Assembly: GCF_014323725.1 (NCBI RefSeq)
Contig: NZ_JABVED010000034.1
Coordinates: 1-36,421, forward strand
DNA: 36,421 bases
Origin: Actinokineospora xionganensis
GTDB taxonomy: Bacteria; Actinomycetota; Actinomycetes; Mycobacteriales; Pseudonocardiaceae
Reading direction: 5' to 3'
Shown here piece after piece: positions 7,615 to 18,056 of this stretch. The notes beneath the pieces are model-generated. The model saw nothing but the letters and a program-made list of their open reading frames with translations. It did no database searches and was not told the origin of the DNA. The stretch's first letter is position 1. Each line of letters opens with the position of its first letter. The position numbers and the translations under genes are program-made.

Positions 7615-8653
7615 CTACCGCACGAGGAGGTAGCCGCGTTGAGGTTCACGGTTCACCGGCCCACCCAACAGCGGTCCTCCCCGTGCGGCCACGGCATGCC
7701 CTGCCGCGAATCGAATATTCAGTGCCGCGTTCACATCGGCGTTGGCGGCGAATCCGCGGGATCGGCAGCGGTAGGCGGCTTGGCTCTCGCGCGCCTCCCG
7801 GTCCACGATCCCGCACGCCGAACAACGCTGACTGGTGAACCGTCGATCGACCCTCAGTACCCGCCCCTGAGCCTTGTGCTCCCAGCCGCGTCACGAGCAG
7901 ACCCCACCCGTTGGCGAGGATTCCTTGCGCCGGTCGGTCTCGCGGGCCTTGAGCTTGGCGATCGTGGTCTTGACCTTGCCGCGCCGGTTGGAACCGCGCC
8001 GGGCCCGGGCGAGCTTGCGTTGCGGCCGCAACAGTCGTGCCTGCTCGCTCCTGCGCAGCGTAGGCGTGGACAGCGGTTCCCCGGTCGACAGTGTCGCCGA
8101 GACCGCGACACCCCGATCCACACCCACAACCGCACCTGTGCCTGGTCCGACGATCGGCTCGGGCATCACGGCGAACGCCACATGCCAACGCCCCGCCCGA
8201 TCACGGGTGACCCGGTAGGACTTCACACCGTCGGCGACGGCACGCGACCAGCGGAACCGCACCCAGCCCACTTTGGGCACCTTGACCTTGCCGACGTCGC
8301 GGGAGACCCTGCGCACGTCGCCCGGCTTGATCGCCACAATCCGGAAGCCTTCGCCGCGCCCGCGCCAGGTCGGTCGCCGGTGGGTGCGGCGGAGGAAGTT
8401 GGTCATCGCCTGGGCGAAATCCTTCAACGTCTGCTGCCGCACGATCACCGACCCCGCCGCCAATCAAGGGTTCTCCGCCCGCGCCTCGGCTCAACTGGCG
8501 GCACTGCTCGGTGAACCCCGGCGCGGCTTTGCGCCAGGGCTTCCAATGGGCGGGCTGTTCCACGGCGAGATTCCACACGAACCGGGCATGCCCGCAGTGC
8601 TCCGGAAACACCTGCTCCTGGGCGGGCGTCGGTTGAAGTCGGAACCGGGACAT
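7615..8653 (-). pseudogene. TnpB (RNA-guided endonuclease) remnant
   Basis: Three frames have to be joined to read a TnpB. The ATG at 8653 opens an N-terminus with Phe-Arg-Leu-Gln-Pro-Thr and Ala-Arg-Phe-Val-Trp-Asn. A frameshift near 8465 leads into the middle part, which contains the RuvC-I motif Gly-Val-Asp-Arg-Gly. Near 7921 a deletion removes the segment carrying the RuvC-II Glu, and an extra G near 7887 shifts the frame again. The final part has a Cys-x2-Cys zinc knuckle and the RuvC-III motif Asn-Ala-Asp-Val-Asn-Ala-Ala, but in the second knuckle the last Cys is Arg. The stop is at 7615, next to the transposon end. It cannot make a working nuclease. The element split lpqW from the peptide-transporter genes. 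Confidence 0.8.
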
Positions 8654-8801
8654 GCCGATCAACCTGACGATCACCACCGACAAACCATGGAGACACCAGC
8701 GAGACCCCGCAGCCCGAGGCCGCTCGGGCCGTGGCGGGGTCTCCCGCTCCCCATTCCTCCCAGCCGTGAACGCCGGAGGAACCTTGGGGAAATCCTGGGT
8801 G

Positions 8802-8873
8802 GTCACAGCGGTCACACAGAGCGCTACCGGCTGGTTGTCACCCTTTGGTCACGATCCCCGTCCCACGGGTGAC
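8802..8873. promoter_or_regulatory. Cluster of GTCAC half-sites
   Basis: GTCAC occurs at 8802, 8811, 8837 and 8848, and its inverse GTGAC at 8869, all within 72 bp of the 290-bp leader of the binding-protein gene. Two pairs are spaced 9 and 11 bp, near one helical turn. This could be an operator region for the transporter. No regulator can be named. Confidence 0.35.
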
Positions 8874-8996
8874 CGATGCCTTTCTCGTTCCTACCGTCGC
8901 CCGGGAGTGCGCCGCCGAATGAACCGTCGGGGCAAGTGGAAGGCCGTGCCCGCGCCAGACCGGCGCGCGGACGGCATGGCAGGAGGGCAAGTGCCA

Positions 8997-10787
8997 GTGA
9001 AGAGGTCCACTCTGTCGGCGGTGGCCGCGGTGGTCGGGGCGTCGCTCGTCCTGAGCGGCTGCGCCGGGTCGGCCACCGAGGACGGCGGCGGAACCGAACC
9101 GACCGGCGACATCGCGGCGATGGCCATCGCCAAAGGTGAGTCGGGTGCCAACTACACCTCTCCCGAAGTGCCGGTGACGGACGCGACCTACATCGTCTCG
9201 ACCGACAACCCGTTCACGGCGTACAACAACGTCACGGCGGACGCCAACAACTCCTACAACACCTTCGCGCTGACCAAGGTGCTCTCCGGGGCCTACCTGC
9301 TCGACGGCAACAACAAGGTCCTGCTGAACAAGGACGTGATGGAGTCCGTCGACGTCATCAGCAAGACACCCCAGGTCGTGTCGTGGAAGATCAAGGAAGG
9401 GGTGACCTGGTCCGACGGCGAGCCGTGGGACTGCGACGACTTCCACCTCGCCTGGATCAGCCAGACCGGCAAGGTCAAGAACCCGCAGGGCAAGGACATC
9501 TTCACCGCCGCGGGCACCAACGGCTATGAGCTGATCGAGAAGGTGCAGTGCCCGACCCCGCATGAGGTGGTCACCACCTTCGAGGACACCTATCCCGACT
9601 ACAAGGGCCTCTTCGGCATGTCGACCGACATCCTCCCGGCGCACATCCTGGAGGCGGCCACCGGCGTCGCCGACATCACCAAGGTGACCCTGACCAGCGA
9701 CAAGGCCACCCTCAACAGGGTCGCCGAGTTCTGGAAGACGAAGTGGAACGGCTTCGACGCGGCGCTCATGCCGTCCTCGGGCCCGTACAAGATCACCGTC
9801 TTCGAGCAGAACAACTCGGTCACCCTGGAGCGCAACGACCGGTGGCTGGGCAAGCCGGGGGGACCGGCGAAGCTGGTGCTGCGCGGCATCTCCGACCAGG
9901 TCGCCCAGGCCCAGGCACTGGAGAACGGCGAGGTCGACGTCAACTCGATGGCCCAGCCCGACGCGAACGCCGCCGAGCGGCTGCGCGGCCTGCGCTCCCA
10001 GGGCGTGCGCTTCGGCGCGGCCAACGGCCTCGGTTTCGAGCACCTCGACCTCAACTTCAAGAACAAGTGGCTCAGCGACCAGGCTGTGCGCAAGGCGTTC
10101 ATGCAGTGCGTCAACCGTGAGGAGCTGACGGACAAGCTCATCCGGCCGGTCCTGCAGACCGCCAAGCCGCTGGGCAGCCTCGCGTTCTTCCAGGGCGAGG
10201 ACGGCTACACCGACAACTACGCCGCCTACCAGGGTGACGCCGCCGCGTCGAAGGCGACCCTCGAGGCCGCCGGGTACACCTTCGGCGCCGACGGGTTCGC
10301 CACCAAGGGCGGCGAGAAGGTGTCGCTCAAGATCAGCCACACCGACATCCCGCGACGCAAGCAGACCGTGCAGCTGATCATGTCCCAGTGCAAGGCCGCG
10401 GGTCTGGAGATCATCGACGACACCGACCCGAACTTCCTCGACACCCGGGTCAGCCAGGGCGACTACGACATCGCGCTGTTCGCCTGGTCCGCGGCGCCGT
10501 TCAAGTCGGTGCAGAAGTCGATCTACTCCACCGGCGGTGGCCAGAACTGGTCCGGATACGCCAACCCGAAGGTCGACGCCGCCTACACGAGGGCGAGCAG
10601 CGATCTCGACGAGGACAAGGCCCGCCGCGCGTACGCCGAGGCCGACAAGCTGATGGCCGAGGACAACTACTCTCTGCCGCTCTACCAACTGCCGAACATG
10701 TGGGCGTGGAAGGGAATCGACAAGGTCTACTTCCAGTCGTACAACGGCGCGCTCTGGAACGCCAACGAGTGGATCAAGACCTCGTAA
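8997..10787 (+). CDS. Peptide ABC transporter substrate-binding lipoprotein (BldKB-like)
   Basis: A 596-aa extracytoplasmic binding protein of solute-binding family 5 that would deliver oligopeptides to the permeases encoded next. The signal peptide ends in Leu-Ser-Gly-Cys (C22). The body has typical family features such as Trp-Lys-Ile-Lys-Glu-Gly-Val-Thr-Trp-Ser-Asp-Gly and Leu-Glu-Arg-Asn-Asp-Arg-Trp. AGGAGG at 8981-8986 serves either GTG 8991 (4 nt) or GTG 8997 (10 nt); the second is taken because it opens directly on the Lys-Arg n-region. The long in-frame extension to 8652 is not a signal peptide and is rejected. Position after typA resembles the Streptomyces bldK locus, whose binding protein imports a developmental signal; equivalence is inference. 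Confidence 0.9.
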   Translation: MKRSTLSAVAAVVGASLVLSGCAGSATEDGGGTEPTGDIAAMAIAKGESGANYTSPEVPVTDATYIVSTDNPFTAYNNVTADANNSYNTFALTKVLSGAYLLDGNNKVLLNKDVMESVDVISKTPQVVSWKIKEGVTWSDGEPWDCDDFHLAWISQTGKVKNPQGKDIFTAAGTNGYELIEKVQCPTPHEVVTTFEDTYPDYKGLFGMSTDILPAHILEAATGVADITKVTLTSDKATLNRVAEFWKTKWNGFDAALMPSSGPYKITVFEQNNSVTLERNDRWLGKPGGPAKLVLRGISDQVAQAQALENGEVDVNSMAQPDANAAERLRGLRSQGVRFGAANGLGFEHLDLNFKNKWLSDQAVRKAFMQCVNREELTDKLIRPVLQTAKPLGSLAFFQGEDGYTDNYAAYQGDAAASKATLEAAGYTFGADGFATKGGEKVSLKISHTDIPRRKQTVQLIMSQCKAAGLEIIDDTDPNFLDTRVSQGDYDIALFAWSAAPFKSVQKSIYSTGGGQNWSGYANPKVDAAYTRASSDLDEDKARRAYAEADKLMAEDNYSLPLYQLPNMWAWKGIDKVYFQSYNGALWNANEWIKTS

Positions 10788-10837
10788 GCCGATCAGCCGC
10801 CCAGCGCGGCTCGCACCACCGGAGAGGCCGAACCGCG

Positions 10838-10866
10838 GTCCGGTCCCTCCGCCCGGGCACCCGGAC
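10838..10866 (+). other. Intercistronic stem-loop in the transporter operon
   Basis: GTCCGG and CCGGAC enclose a 17-nt loop that itself contains the palindrome GCCCGGGC. It lies in the 145-bp gap between the binding-protein and permease genes. Such hairpins commonly lower readthrough or stabilise the upstream message, giving more binding protein than membrane parts. Confidence 0.5.
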
Positions 10867-10932
10867 GGCGCACGACGCCAGGCTCCGGGGTCGAGCGCCC
10901 CCCCGCCGCCCGGGCGCCACCAAGGAGTTCCC

Positions 10933-11931
10933 GTGTTGCGCTACACCGTTCGACGGCTGCTGATCTCGGCGCCGATCCTGCTGGTCGGCAGCCTGCTGGC
11001 CTTCTTCATGGTCGCCGCCGCGGGAAACCCGGCCGCCGAGATGCGTGGCAGGCCAGGCGTCACCGAGACCCAGGTCAAGGCGCTGGAGTCCAGCATGGGC
11101 CTCGACCAGCCGATCATCGTGCGGTACTGGAACTGGCTCATCGACTTCCTCGGCGGCGACTGGGGGCAGAGCATCGCGCTCGGCCAGGCCAAGGTCGACG
11201 TGTTCGACTCGACCATGCGGGCGCTGTGGATCACCGCGCGGCTGGTGGTGGGCGCCGAGGTCCTCGCCATCGTCCTGGGCGTGGCGGTCGGCGTGCTCGC
11301 CGCGGTGAAGCAGTACTCGATCTTCGACCACCTGGCCACGTCGAGCGCGTTCCTGATGTTCTCCATGCCGGTCTTCTGCGTCGCGGTGATCCTCAAGAGC
11401 TACGGCATCCAGTTCAACAACGTGCTCGAGAGCTTGGGCATGGACCGGTGGCTGAGCACGGTCAGCCCGGCCACCGGCGGGTTCCAGGGGGACTTCGGCG
11501 AACAGGTCTTCAAGTACACCGGCACGTACCTGCTGCCGACCCTGACCCTGGCGCTGGTCAGCTTCGCCGCGTACAGCCGGTTCCAGCGGGCGTCGATGCT
11601 GGAGACCCTGCACTCGGACTACGTTCGCACCGCCCGGGCCAAGGGCATCTCGCAGCGCCGGGTGATCTTCCGGCACGCTTTCCGCAACGCGATGATCCCG
11701 GTGGCCACCCTGTTCTCACTGAACTCGGCGTCACTGCTCTCCGGCGCGATCGTCACCGAGTTCGTCTTCGGCTGGCGCGGCATGGGACACCTGCTGGTGC
11801 AGTCGGTGCGCTCGTTCGACCCGTACATGCTCATGGGCTGGCTGATGGTCACGGCCACGCTCGTCGTGCTGTTCAACCTGGCTGCCGACGTCCTGTACGG
11901 CATCCTCGACCCGAGGATCCGCCTTGCCTAG
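10933..11931 (+). CDS. Peptide ABC transporter permease (OppB/DppB type)
   Basis: The 332-aa inner-membrane protein forms half of the transport channel. The N-terminus Leu-Arg-Tyr-x3-Arg-Arg-Leu leading into the first span is typical of DppB/OppB. A large external loop follows the first span, then five further spans. The cytoplasmic EAA coupling loop is visible around residues 230-260 (Val-Arg-Thr-Ala-Arg-Ala-Lys-Gly then Phe-Arg-Asn-Ala-Met-Ile-Pro). AAGGAG stands 5 nt before the GTG. The next gene overlaps its end by 8 bp. Confidence 0.95.
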   Translation: MLRYTVRRLLISAPILLVGSLLAFFMVAAAGNPAAEMRGRPGVTETQVKALESSMGLDQPIIVRYWNWLIDFLGGDWGQSIALGQAKVDVFDSTMRALWITARLVVGAEVLAIVLGVAVGVLAAVKQYSIFDHLATSSAFLMFSMPVFCVAVILKSYGIQFNNVLESLGMDRWLSTVSPATGGFQGDFGEQVFKYTGTYLLPTLTLALVSFAAYSRFQRASMLETLHSDYVRTARAKGISQRRVIFRHAFRNAMIPVATLFSLNSASLLSGAIVTEFVFGWRGMGHLLVQSVRSFDPYMLMGWLMVTATLVVLFNLAADVLYGILDPRIRLA

Positions 11932-12844
11932 CGACCTGCCCCTCCCGGTGCTCCCCGCGCTCACGCACGGGCCCAGCGAGTTCGACGCCACCAAGGCGCG
12001 CAAGCAGAGCACGATGGTCCTGCGCCGGTTCTTCCGGCACCGGCTGGCCGTGGCCGGCCTGGCCGTGTTCGTGCTGATCGTCGCGTTCGGCTTCCTCGGC
12101 CCGCTCTTGTGGACCGTCGCCGTCGACGACACCTCCAGCCGCGCCTACGTCCCGCCGAGTCCGGCGCACCCGCTGGGCACCAGCCAGACCGGCAACGACA
12201 TGCTCGCCCAGCTCATCCGCGGCACCCGGCTCTCGGTGCAGATCGCCCTGGTCGTCGCGGTCGGCTCGACGGTCGTCGGGGTCGTCCTCGGCGCGCTCGC
12301 CGGCTACCTGCGCGGGTTCGTCGACGGCGTGATCAGCCGCTTCACCGACCTCATGCTGATCATCCCCCAGATCGCGGTCGCGGCCATCCTGGTCCGCGCC
12401 CTCGACGGCAGCTGGTACATGGTCGCGTTCATCCTCGCCGCGTTCGGCTGGATGCAGGTCGCGCGGATCACCCGCGGCGAGACGCTGGCGCTGGCCCAGC
12501 GGGACTTCATCGAGGCAGCGCGGGCGGCGGGCGCGGGCACCCGGTGGATCATCTTCCGGCACCTGGTCCCGAACATGATCGGCAGCATCACGGTCAACGC
12601 CACCCTGGCCGTCGCCACCGCGGTGCTCTCGGAAACGGCTCTTTCGTTCATCGGCCTGGGGGTCCAGTCCCCGGACACCAGCCTCGGGCTGATCATCAGC
12701 GAGAATTACTCGCAGATCACCCTGCGGCCCTGGCTGTTCTGGGGTCCCTTCGTCGTCATCGTGCTGCTCTCGCTCGCGGTGAACTTCATCGGCGACGGCC
12801 TGCGCGACGCGTTCGACCCCAGACAGACGAAGGTGCGTGCCTGA
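11924..12844 (+). CDS. Peptide ABC transporter permease (OppC/DppC type)
   Basis: The 306-aa partner permease starts with TTG inside the end of the preceding gene, with GAGG 7 nt upstream. The N-terminal cytoplasmic arm carries the OppC pattern Arg-Arg-Phe-x2-His-Arg-Leu-Ala before span 1. The periplasmic loop has His-Pro-Leu-Gly-Thr-x3-Gly-Asn-Asp, and the EAA loop Phe-Ile-Glu-Ala-Ala-Arg-Ala-Ala-Gly is near residues 190-215. It shares one base with the following ATPase start (TGATG), a tight translational coupling. Confidence 0.95.
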   Translation: MPSDLPLPVLPALTHGPSEFDATKARKQSTMVLRRFFRHRLAVAGLAVFVLIVAFGFLGPLLWTVAVDDTSSRAYVPPSPAHPLGTSQTGNDMLAQLIRGTRLSVQIALVVAVGSTVVGVVLGALAGYLRGFVDGVISRFTDLMLIIPQIAVAAILVRALDGSWYMVAFILAAFGWMQVARITRGETLALAQRDFIEAARAAGAGTRWIIFRHLVPNMIGSITVNATLAVATAVLSETALSFIGLGVQSPDTSLGLIISENYSQITLRPWLFWGPFVVIVLLSLAVNFIGDGLRDAFDPRQTKVRA

Positions 12845-13979
12845 TGGCCCCCGTCCGCACCGACCCGGTGCTCGCCGTCGACGACCTCTCCGTCACATTC
12901 CCGACCGAGGACGGCGACGTCCGCGCGGTCCGGTCGGTGTCCTACGAGCTGCGCCCGCGCGAGGTCCTCGGCATCGTCGGCGAGTCGGGCTCCGGCAAGT
13001 CGGTCTCCTCCATGGCGGTCATGGGCCTGCTTCCGCGCCACGCCAAGGTGACCGGGTCCATCCGCTACCGCGACCGCGAGCTGGTCGGGCTGTCGGACAA
13101 GCAGCTGCGGACCGTGCGCAACAACGGCGTGGGGATGATCTTCCAGGACCCGATGACCTCGCTGAACCCCGTGTTCACCATCGGCTGGCAACTCGCCGAG
13201 GCCTACCGCGCGCACCACACCGTCTCGCGCAAAGCCGCGTGGGCCAGGGCGGTCGAGGCGCTGGCACTCGTCGGGATCCCCCAGCCCGCCCGCCGCGCCA
13301 CGCAGTACCCGCACGAGTTCTCCGGCGGCATGCGCCAGCGCGTGGTCATCGCGATGGCGATCATCAACGAGCCGGACGTGATCATCGCCGACGAGCCGAC
13401 CACGGCGCTCGACGTCACCGTCCAGGCGCAGATCCTGGAGACGCTGCTGCGCATCCGCGACGAGACCGCCGCGGCCATCGTGATGATCACCCACGACCTG
13501 GGCGTTGTGGCGGGCATGGTCGACCGGGTGCAGGTCATGTACGGCGGCACCGTCGTCGAGTCGGCGCCCGTCGACGGCCTGTTCGAGTACCCGCGGATGC
13601 CCTACACCGTCGGACTCCTCGGTTCGCTGCCCAACCCGGCGGTGCTGGGCAGGCGGCTCACCCCGATCAAGGGGACGCCGCCGTCGCTGATCAACCTGCC
13701 GCCCGGCTGCGCGTTCTCCCCGCGCTGCCCGCTGGTGATCGACGCCTGTCACACGGACGAACCCGCGCTGGAGCCCGCCGACGGGCGCGACCACTTCACC
13801 CGCTGCCACCGCTGGCGCCACCTGGCAGGCCTGCGCAAGCCGCAGGAACTCTTCGCGCACGACGAGATCGGCGTGCTGGAGAATCCGGCCGCGCTGACCG
13901 CGGCCGACCATGGCATGCCGGTCGCCGAGGACCTCGCGGTCGTCGAGCGCAGGCTGCGCGGCGGCGAGAGGCCGATCAG

Positions 13980-13983
<4 letters not shown>
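12844..13983 (+). CDS. Peptide ABC transporter ATP-binding protein (OppD type)
   Basis: The 379-aa cytoplasmic ATPase powers import. Walker A is Gly-Glu-Ser-Gly-Ser-Gly-Lys-Ser (46-53), the Q-loop Gln is 101, the signature is Phe-Ser-Gly-Gly-Met (159-163), Walker B is Val-Ile-Ile-Ala-Asp-Glu-Pro (179-185), and the switch His follows in Ile-Thr-His-Asp-Leu. The C-terminal oligopeptide-transporter domain has the usual Cys-rich segment (Pro-Gly-Cys-x5-Cys-Pro). It has a longer tail than most OppD, about 60 residues beyond that segment. The stop overlaps the start of the next gene (ATGA). Confidence 0.95.
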
Positions 13984-14972
<989 letters not shown>

Positions 14973-15076
14973 TAGGGTTCGACGGTCGGGGAACTCCAAG
15001 TTGTGACCCCCGCGTCGGCCATTCGACGTCGGTTCGTGGTGGACAAAGCCCGCGCCTGCGTCGCCCTACTTGCGCA

Positions 15077-15082
15077 TAGGCT
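15077..15082 (+). promoter_or_regulatory. Candidate -10 box of mshB (leaderless)
   Basis: TAGGCT ends 7 nt before the mshB ATG. There is no convincing -35. Confidence 0.45.
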
Positions 15083-15089
15083 GAATCCG

Positions 15090-15962
15090 ATGTTGACAGC
15101 CCCACCACGACTGCTGCTCGTCCACGCCCACCCTGACGACGAGAGCCTGTGCACCGGCGGGACGATCGCCCGCTACGCCGCCGCGGGCGTCCAGGTCACC
15201 CTGGTCACCTGCACCCTCGGGGAGGAGGGCGAGATCATCCCCGGCTCGCTGGGCCAGCTCGCCGCCGACGCCGCCGACCAGCTCGGCGGATACCGGGTCG
15301 GCGAGCTGCGGACCGCGTGCGCCGCGCTCGGCGTCTCCGACCACCGCTACCTCGGCGGCATGGGCCGCTGGCGCGACTCGGGCATGGGCGGCACCGAGGC
15401 GAACAACCACCCGCGGGCCTTCGCCACCGGCGACCTCGCCGAGCAGACCGAGGCGCTGGCCGCGATCCTCGCCGACGTCCGGCCCCAGGTCGTGATCACC
15501 TACGGTCCCGACGGCGGCTACGGCCACCCGGACCACATCCGCGCCCACGAGATCACCGTCGCCGCCGTGAAGAGCGCCCCCGACGTGCTGCGGATGTACT
15601 ACACCGTGGCGTCCAAGCAGGCCACCGAGGCCGGGCTCGCCGCCCTCGAAGCGGTCGCCGACCTGCCGTTCCAACTGCCCGCGCCGGGTGAGTTGCCGGT
15701 CGTGGACGACGCGGAGATCACCACCCGGGTCAACATCGCCTGCCACCTGCCCGCGAAGCTGCGCGCGCTGCAGGCGCACGCCACGCAGATCTGCGTCTGG
15801 CAGGGCACCGACGGCACCCACAGCTACGCGCTGTCCAACGGCCTCGCCCAGCCGGTCGTCGACGAGGAGTTCTACGTCCTCGCCGACGACGCCACCGGCG
15901 ACGCGGACAGCGACCTGTTCGGCGGACTCGCACCGGTCGAGCACGTGGGCGCCGACCGGTGA
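15090..15962 (+). CDS. mshB: GlcNAc-Ins deacetylase of mycothiol synthesis
   Basis: It removes the acetyl group from GlcNAc-inositol, the second committed step to mycothiol, the main low-molecular-weight thiol of Actinobacteria. The 290-aa protein has the LmbE/PIG-L zinc site: His-Ala-His-Pro-Asp-Asp-Glu (12-18) near the N-terminus and Gly-His-Pro-Asp-His near residue 150. The ATG at 15090 gives the normal spacing of that motif to the start; the frame is open for 87 bp upstream without a better start. The neighbouring DinB-like protein may use the product. The downstream gene starts at a GTGA overlap. Confidence 0.95.
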   Translation: MLTAPPRLLLVHAHPDDESLCTGGTIARYAAAGVQVTLVTCTLGEEGEIIPGSLGQLAADAADQLGGYRVGELRTACAALGVSDHRYLGGMGRWRDSGMGGTEANNHPRAFATGDLAEQTEALAAILADVRPQVVITYGPDGGYGHPDHIRAHEITVAAVKSAPDVLRMYYTVASKQATEAGLAALEAVADLPFQLPAPGELPVVDDAEITTRVNIACHLPAKLRALQAHATQICVWQGTDGTHSYALSNGLAQPVVDEEFYVLADDATGDADSDLFGGLAPVEHVGADR

Positions 15963-16369
15963 GCCTCGGCGATCGCCTGCGCTACGGCGGCCTGCTGCTG
16001 GTAAGTGTGGTGCTCGCGGTCGTCGAGCTGTTCTTCCTGCCGCTGCGGCTCGACGGGCGGGTGCTGCCGAACCTGGCGTCGATCCCGTTCCCGGTCACCG
16101 TGCTGCTGGCGGCGTTCACCACGCCGTTGCTGGTCACGGCCGCGTCGCGGTTCTCGTTGCGGACAGTGGTCGCGGCGGGTCCGCTGTTCGCCTGGTTGGG
16201 GACTCTTCTGGCGTTTCTGCTCGTCACCCCGGGTGGCGACCGGATCGTGCTGGCCGACTGGCGTACCCTCCTGCTGCTCGCGGCCGGGGCCTTCCCGGCC
16301 GCGGTGAAGATCGGCGACGTGCTGGCGAAGGCGACGCTCGAGCGGGCGAAGGGGAGCAACCGTGGGTGA
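15959..16369 (+). CDS. Conserved membrane protein downstream of mshB
   Basis: The 136-aa product has four predicted membrane spans (about residues 9-27, 42-62, 66-92 and 100-117) and a basic C-terminal tail. It overlaps mshB by GTGA, so the two are co-translated. A small membrane protein also follows mshB in M. tuberculosis (Rv1171), which supports conserved linkage. No function is known; a role tied to inositol-thiol metabolism is only suggested by position. Confidence 0.8.
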   Translation: MSLGDRLRYGGLLLVSVVLAVVELFFLPLRLDGRVLPNLASIPFPVTVLLAAFTTPLLVTAASRFSLRTVVAAGPLFAWLGTLLAFLLVTPGGDRIVLADWRTLLLLAAGAFPAAVKIGDVLAKATLERAKGSNRG

Positions 16370-17198
16370 GGTCATCACCGACAAGCAAGTCGTCAACGTC
16401 CTGCGCCCGTTCGTCCGGGCGACGACCCCGATGCTCGACGCGCTGCGTGAGTCCGACCCCCTGGGCCTGGTCCGCCGGGTGCTGCCCAAGTCGGGCGAAC
16501 TGAGCTCCGGCGACATCGAGGACGGCGAGCAGCTGGAGAAGGTCGACCGGAACCTGCTGGAGAAGCTGCTCGACGGCCTGGAAAGCGTGAAGGTCCCCGG
16601 CACCGACGCCTGGGACGCGATGTCGGTGGACGACCGCGACAGCTGGTGGGTCAACCGGGTCGGCAGGTTCACGGTGCTGCTGGCCTCGATCCCCGGCCTC
16701 GGCGGAGCGTTGGCCGACCGCCTGCCCATCCAGGACGCACTCGCGACGGCGGGCCAGGGCTTGCTGCTGTCGGCGATCGCCTCGGAACACGGCCACAACT
16801 CGCAGGCGGACCGGGTCAGGCTGATCGCCAAGATCCTCTTCGACCGCGACATCGACCCCCAGTTGGCCGCGGGCCACGGCGATGACCTGACGGACGAACA
16901 AGAGGACACGGCCGCGGCGGAACTGACCGAGGACCTGCGGGAAAGCTCGGAGAAGCACGGCAAGATCACGGTGAAGGCCGCGGGCCGGACCCTTTGGCGC
17001 TTCGGGCGCACCCTGTTCGCGTTGGGCGATGAGCTGGACAAGCGGCCGCAGGGGCGCTTCTACCACAAGGCCATTGGGCTACTGCCGGTCGTGGGGATGG
17101 CCGCGGACTACTTTGGGGAGCGTTCGGCTTTGAAGCGGGCCGCGAAGAAAGGCCGCAAGTGGCTGGCTCAGCATCCGCCGACCAGCGCACCCGCGTAG
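16362..17198 (+). CDS. Hypothetical protein, third gene of the mshB operon
   Basis: I do not recognise this 278-aa protein. It starts at GTG 16362, five nt after GGGGAG, and overlaps the preceding gene by 8 bp. The N-terminal 100 residues are charged and helical. A hydrophobic Gly-rich part (about 105-140, Leu-Leu-Ala-Ser-Ile-Pro-Gly-Leu-Gly-Gly) and a second one near the C-terminus (Gly-Leu-Leu-Pro-Val-Val-Gly-Met) suggest membrane association. An acidic stretch around residues 170-195 lies between them. The end is very basic. The pattern of paired amphipathic/hydrophobic stretches faintly recalls EcsC-like proteins, but I would not assign it. Confidence 0.7.
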   Translation: MGEVITDKQVVNVLRPFVRATTPMLDALRESDPLGLVRRVLPKSGELSSGDIEDGEQLEKVDRNLLEKLLDGLESVKVPGTDAWDAMSVDDRDSWWVNRVGRFTVLLASIPGLGGALADRLPIQDALATAGQGLLLSAIASEHGHNSQADRVRLIAKILFDRDIDPQLAAGHGDDLTDEQEDTAAAELTEDLRESSEKHGKITVKAAGRTLWRFGRTLFALGDELDKRPQGRFYHKAIGLLPVVGMAADYFGERSALKRAAKKGRKWLAQHPPTSAPA

Positions 17199-17282
17199 CC
17201 GCACGACCAGCTCCAACCCGACCATCGATCCCTCCAGCAGGGACTCGATCACCCCGAATCGCAACAGGTACCCACGCGACCG

Positions 17283-17990
17283 CTACGCCGGAATCCAGTA
17301 CCGATACCGGTGTGATTCGGAATATCCGAGCCCGGCATAAAGTGCTAGCGCGCCCGAATTTCCGACTCCCACCTGCAGTACCCGGCGTGAGACATCCGCC
17401 CAAGAATCCAGTCCCGCCAGCAACTCCCGCCCGATTCCCTGGCGCCGGTGGCTCACGGCCACCTCCACCACGGAAATGTGCAGATATCCGTCCACCACAC
17501 ACCCACGAGCGGCCCCCACCAGCGAACCGTCCCGATGGACCGAAGCGAACCCGACCCGAGGCCCCGAAGTCAGCAGATGCCGCTGCGCGGCACTCGGCGT
17601 TGCGCCCACCACGAGCTCGAACCACCCCGCAGGCGGAGATTCGGCGACCACAGCGGCAGGCCCAGGCACCGCCTGCGTGCTCACCAGCACCGAAGACTCC
17701 GCGCCCTTGGGATGGGCCAAGTTGATCGACCACCCCGCCGCGGCCACGGCCGACTCGGTCTCCGATCCGACGATCACCTGCACGCATGGCCGGATCCGCT
17801 GCTCGTCGGCGAAGCCCACCACCGCCTCAAGTGCCTGTGCCACAGGGATTCCCGGGTCGCCCACCGCCAACGCGCTGTTCGCCCGACCCGTGTAGCCGTC
17901 GCACGCGCGCAGGCGCCAGTCGCCGAGGGGCTTCGACACCAGTGGGGGCCAGGCGTCCGCGCACCGGGTTTCCAGGGAAGTCGGGTCCAT
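17283..17990 (-). CDS. GNAT N-acetyltransferase (cg3035/Rv0428c-like)
   Basis: The 235-aa protein has a C-terminal GNAT domain with the acetyl-CoA loop Arg-Arg-Gln-Gly-Ile-Gly-Arg (about 187-193) and the final strand Tyr-x2-Leu-Gly-Tyr. The N-terminal half has Thr-Arg-x4-Trp-Pro and Trp-Arg-Leu-Arg-Ala-x3-Gly-Tyr-Thr-Gly-Arg-Ala-Asn-Ser, a pattern of the cg3035/Rv0428c group. The start is the ATG at 17990, six nt after a GAGACT -10-like box; an upstream in-frame start at 18047 would add 19 residues. The substrate is unknown. It converges with the mshB operon; a short TCCCT/AGGGA hairpin lies at 17229-17243. Confidence 0.85.
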   Translation of the reverse strand: MDPTSLETRCADAWPPLVSKPLGDWRLRACDGYTGRANSALAVGDPGIPVAQALEAVVGFADEQRIRPCVQVIVGSETESAVAAAGWSINLAHPKGAESSVLVSTQAVPGPAAVVAESPPAGWFELVVGATPSAAQRHLLTSGPRVGFASVHRDGSLVGAARGCVVDGYLHISVVEVAVSHRRQGIGRELLAGLDSWADVSRRVLQVGVGNSGALALYAGLGYSESHRYRYWIPA

Positions 17991-18056
17991 GTCAGCAGTC
18001 TCGCCGAGAGTGCTGATGTTCACCCCCGGATGTGGCGAACACGGCACACTGGGCGC

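Noticed and set aside
8838..10688. 616-aa minus-strand ORF opposite the binding-protein gene
   Set aside because: Shadow of a clear lipoprotein gene; composition like other antisense frames.
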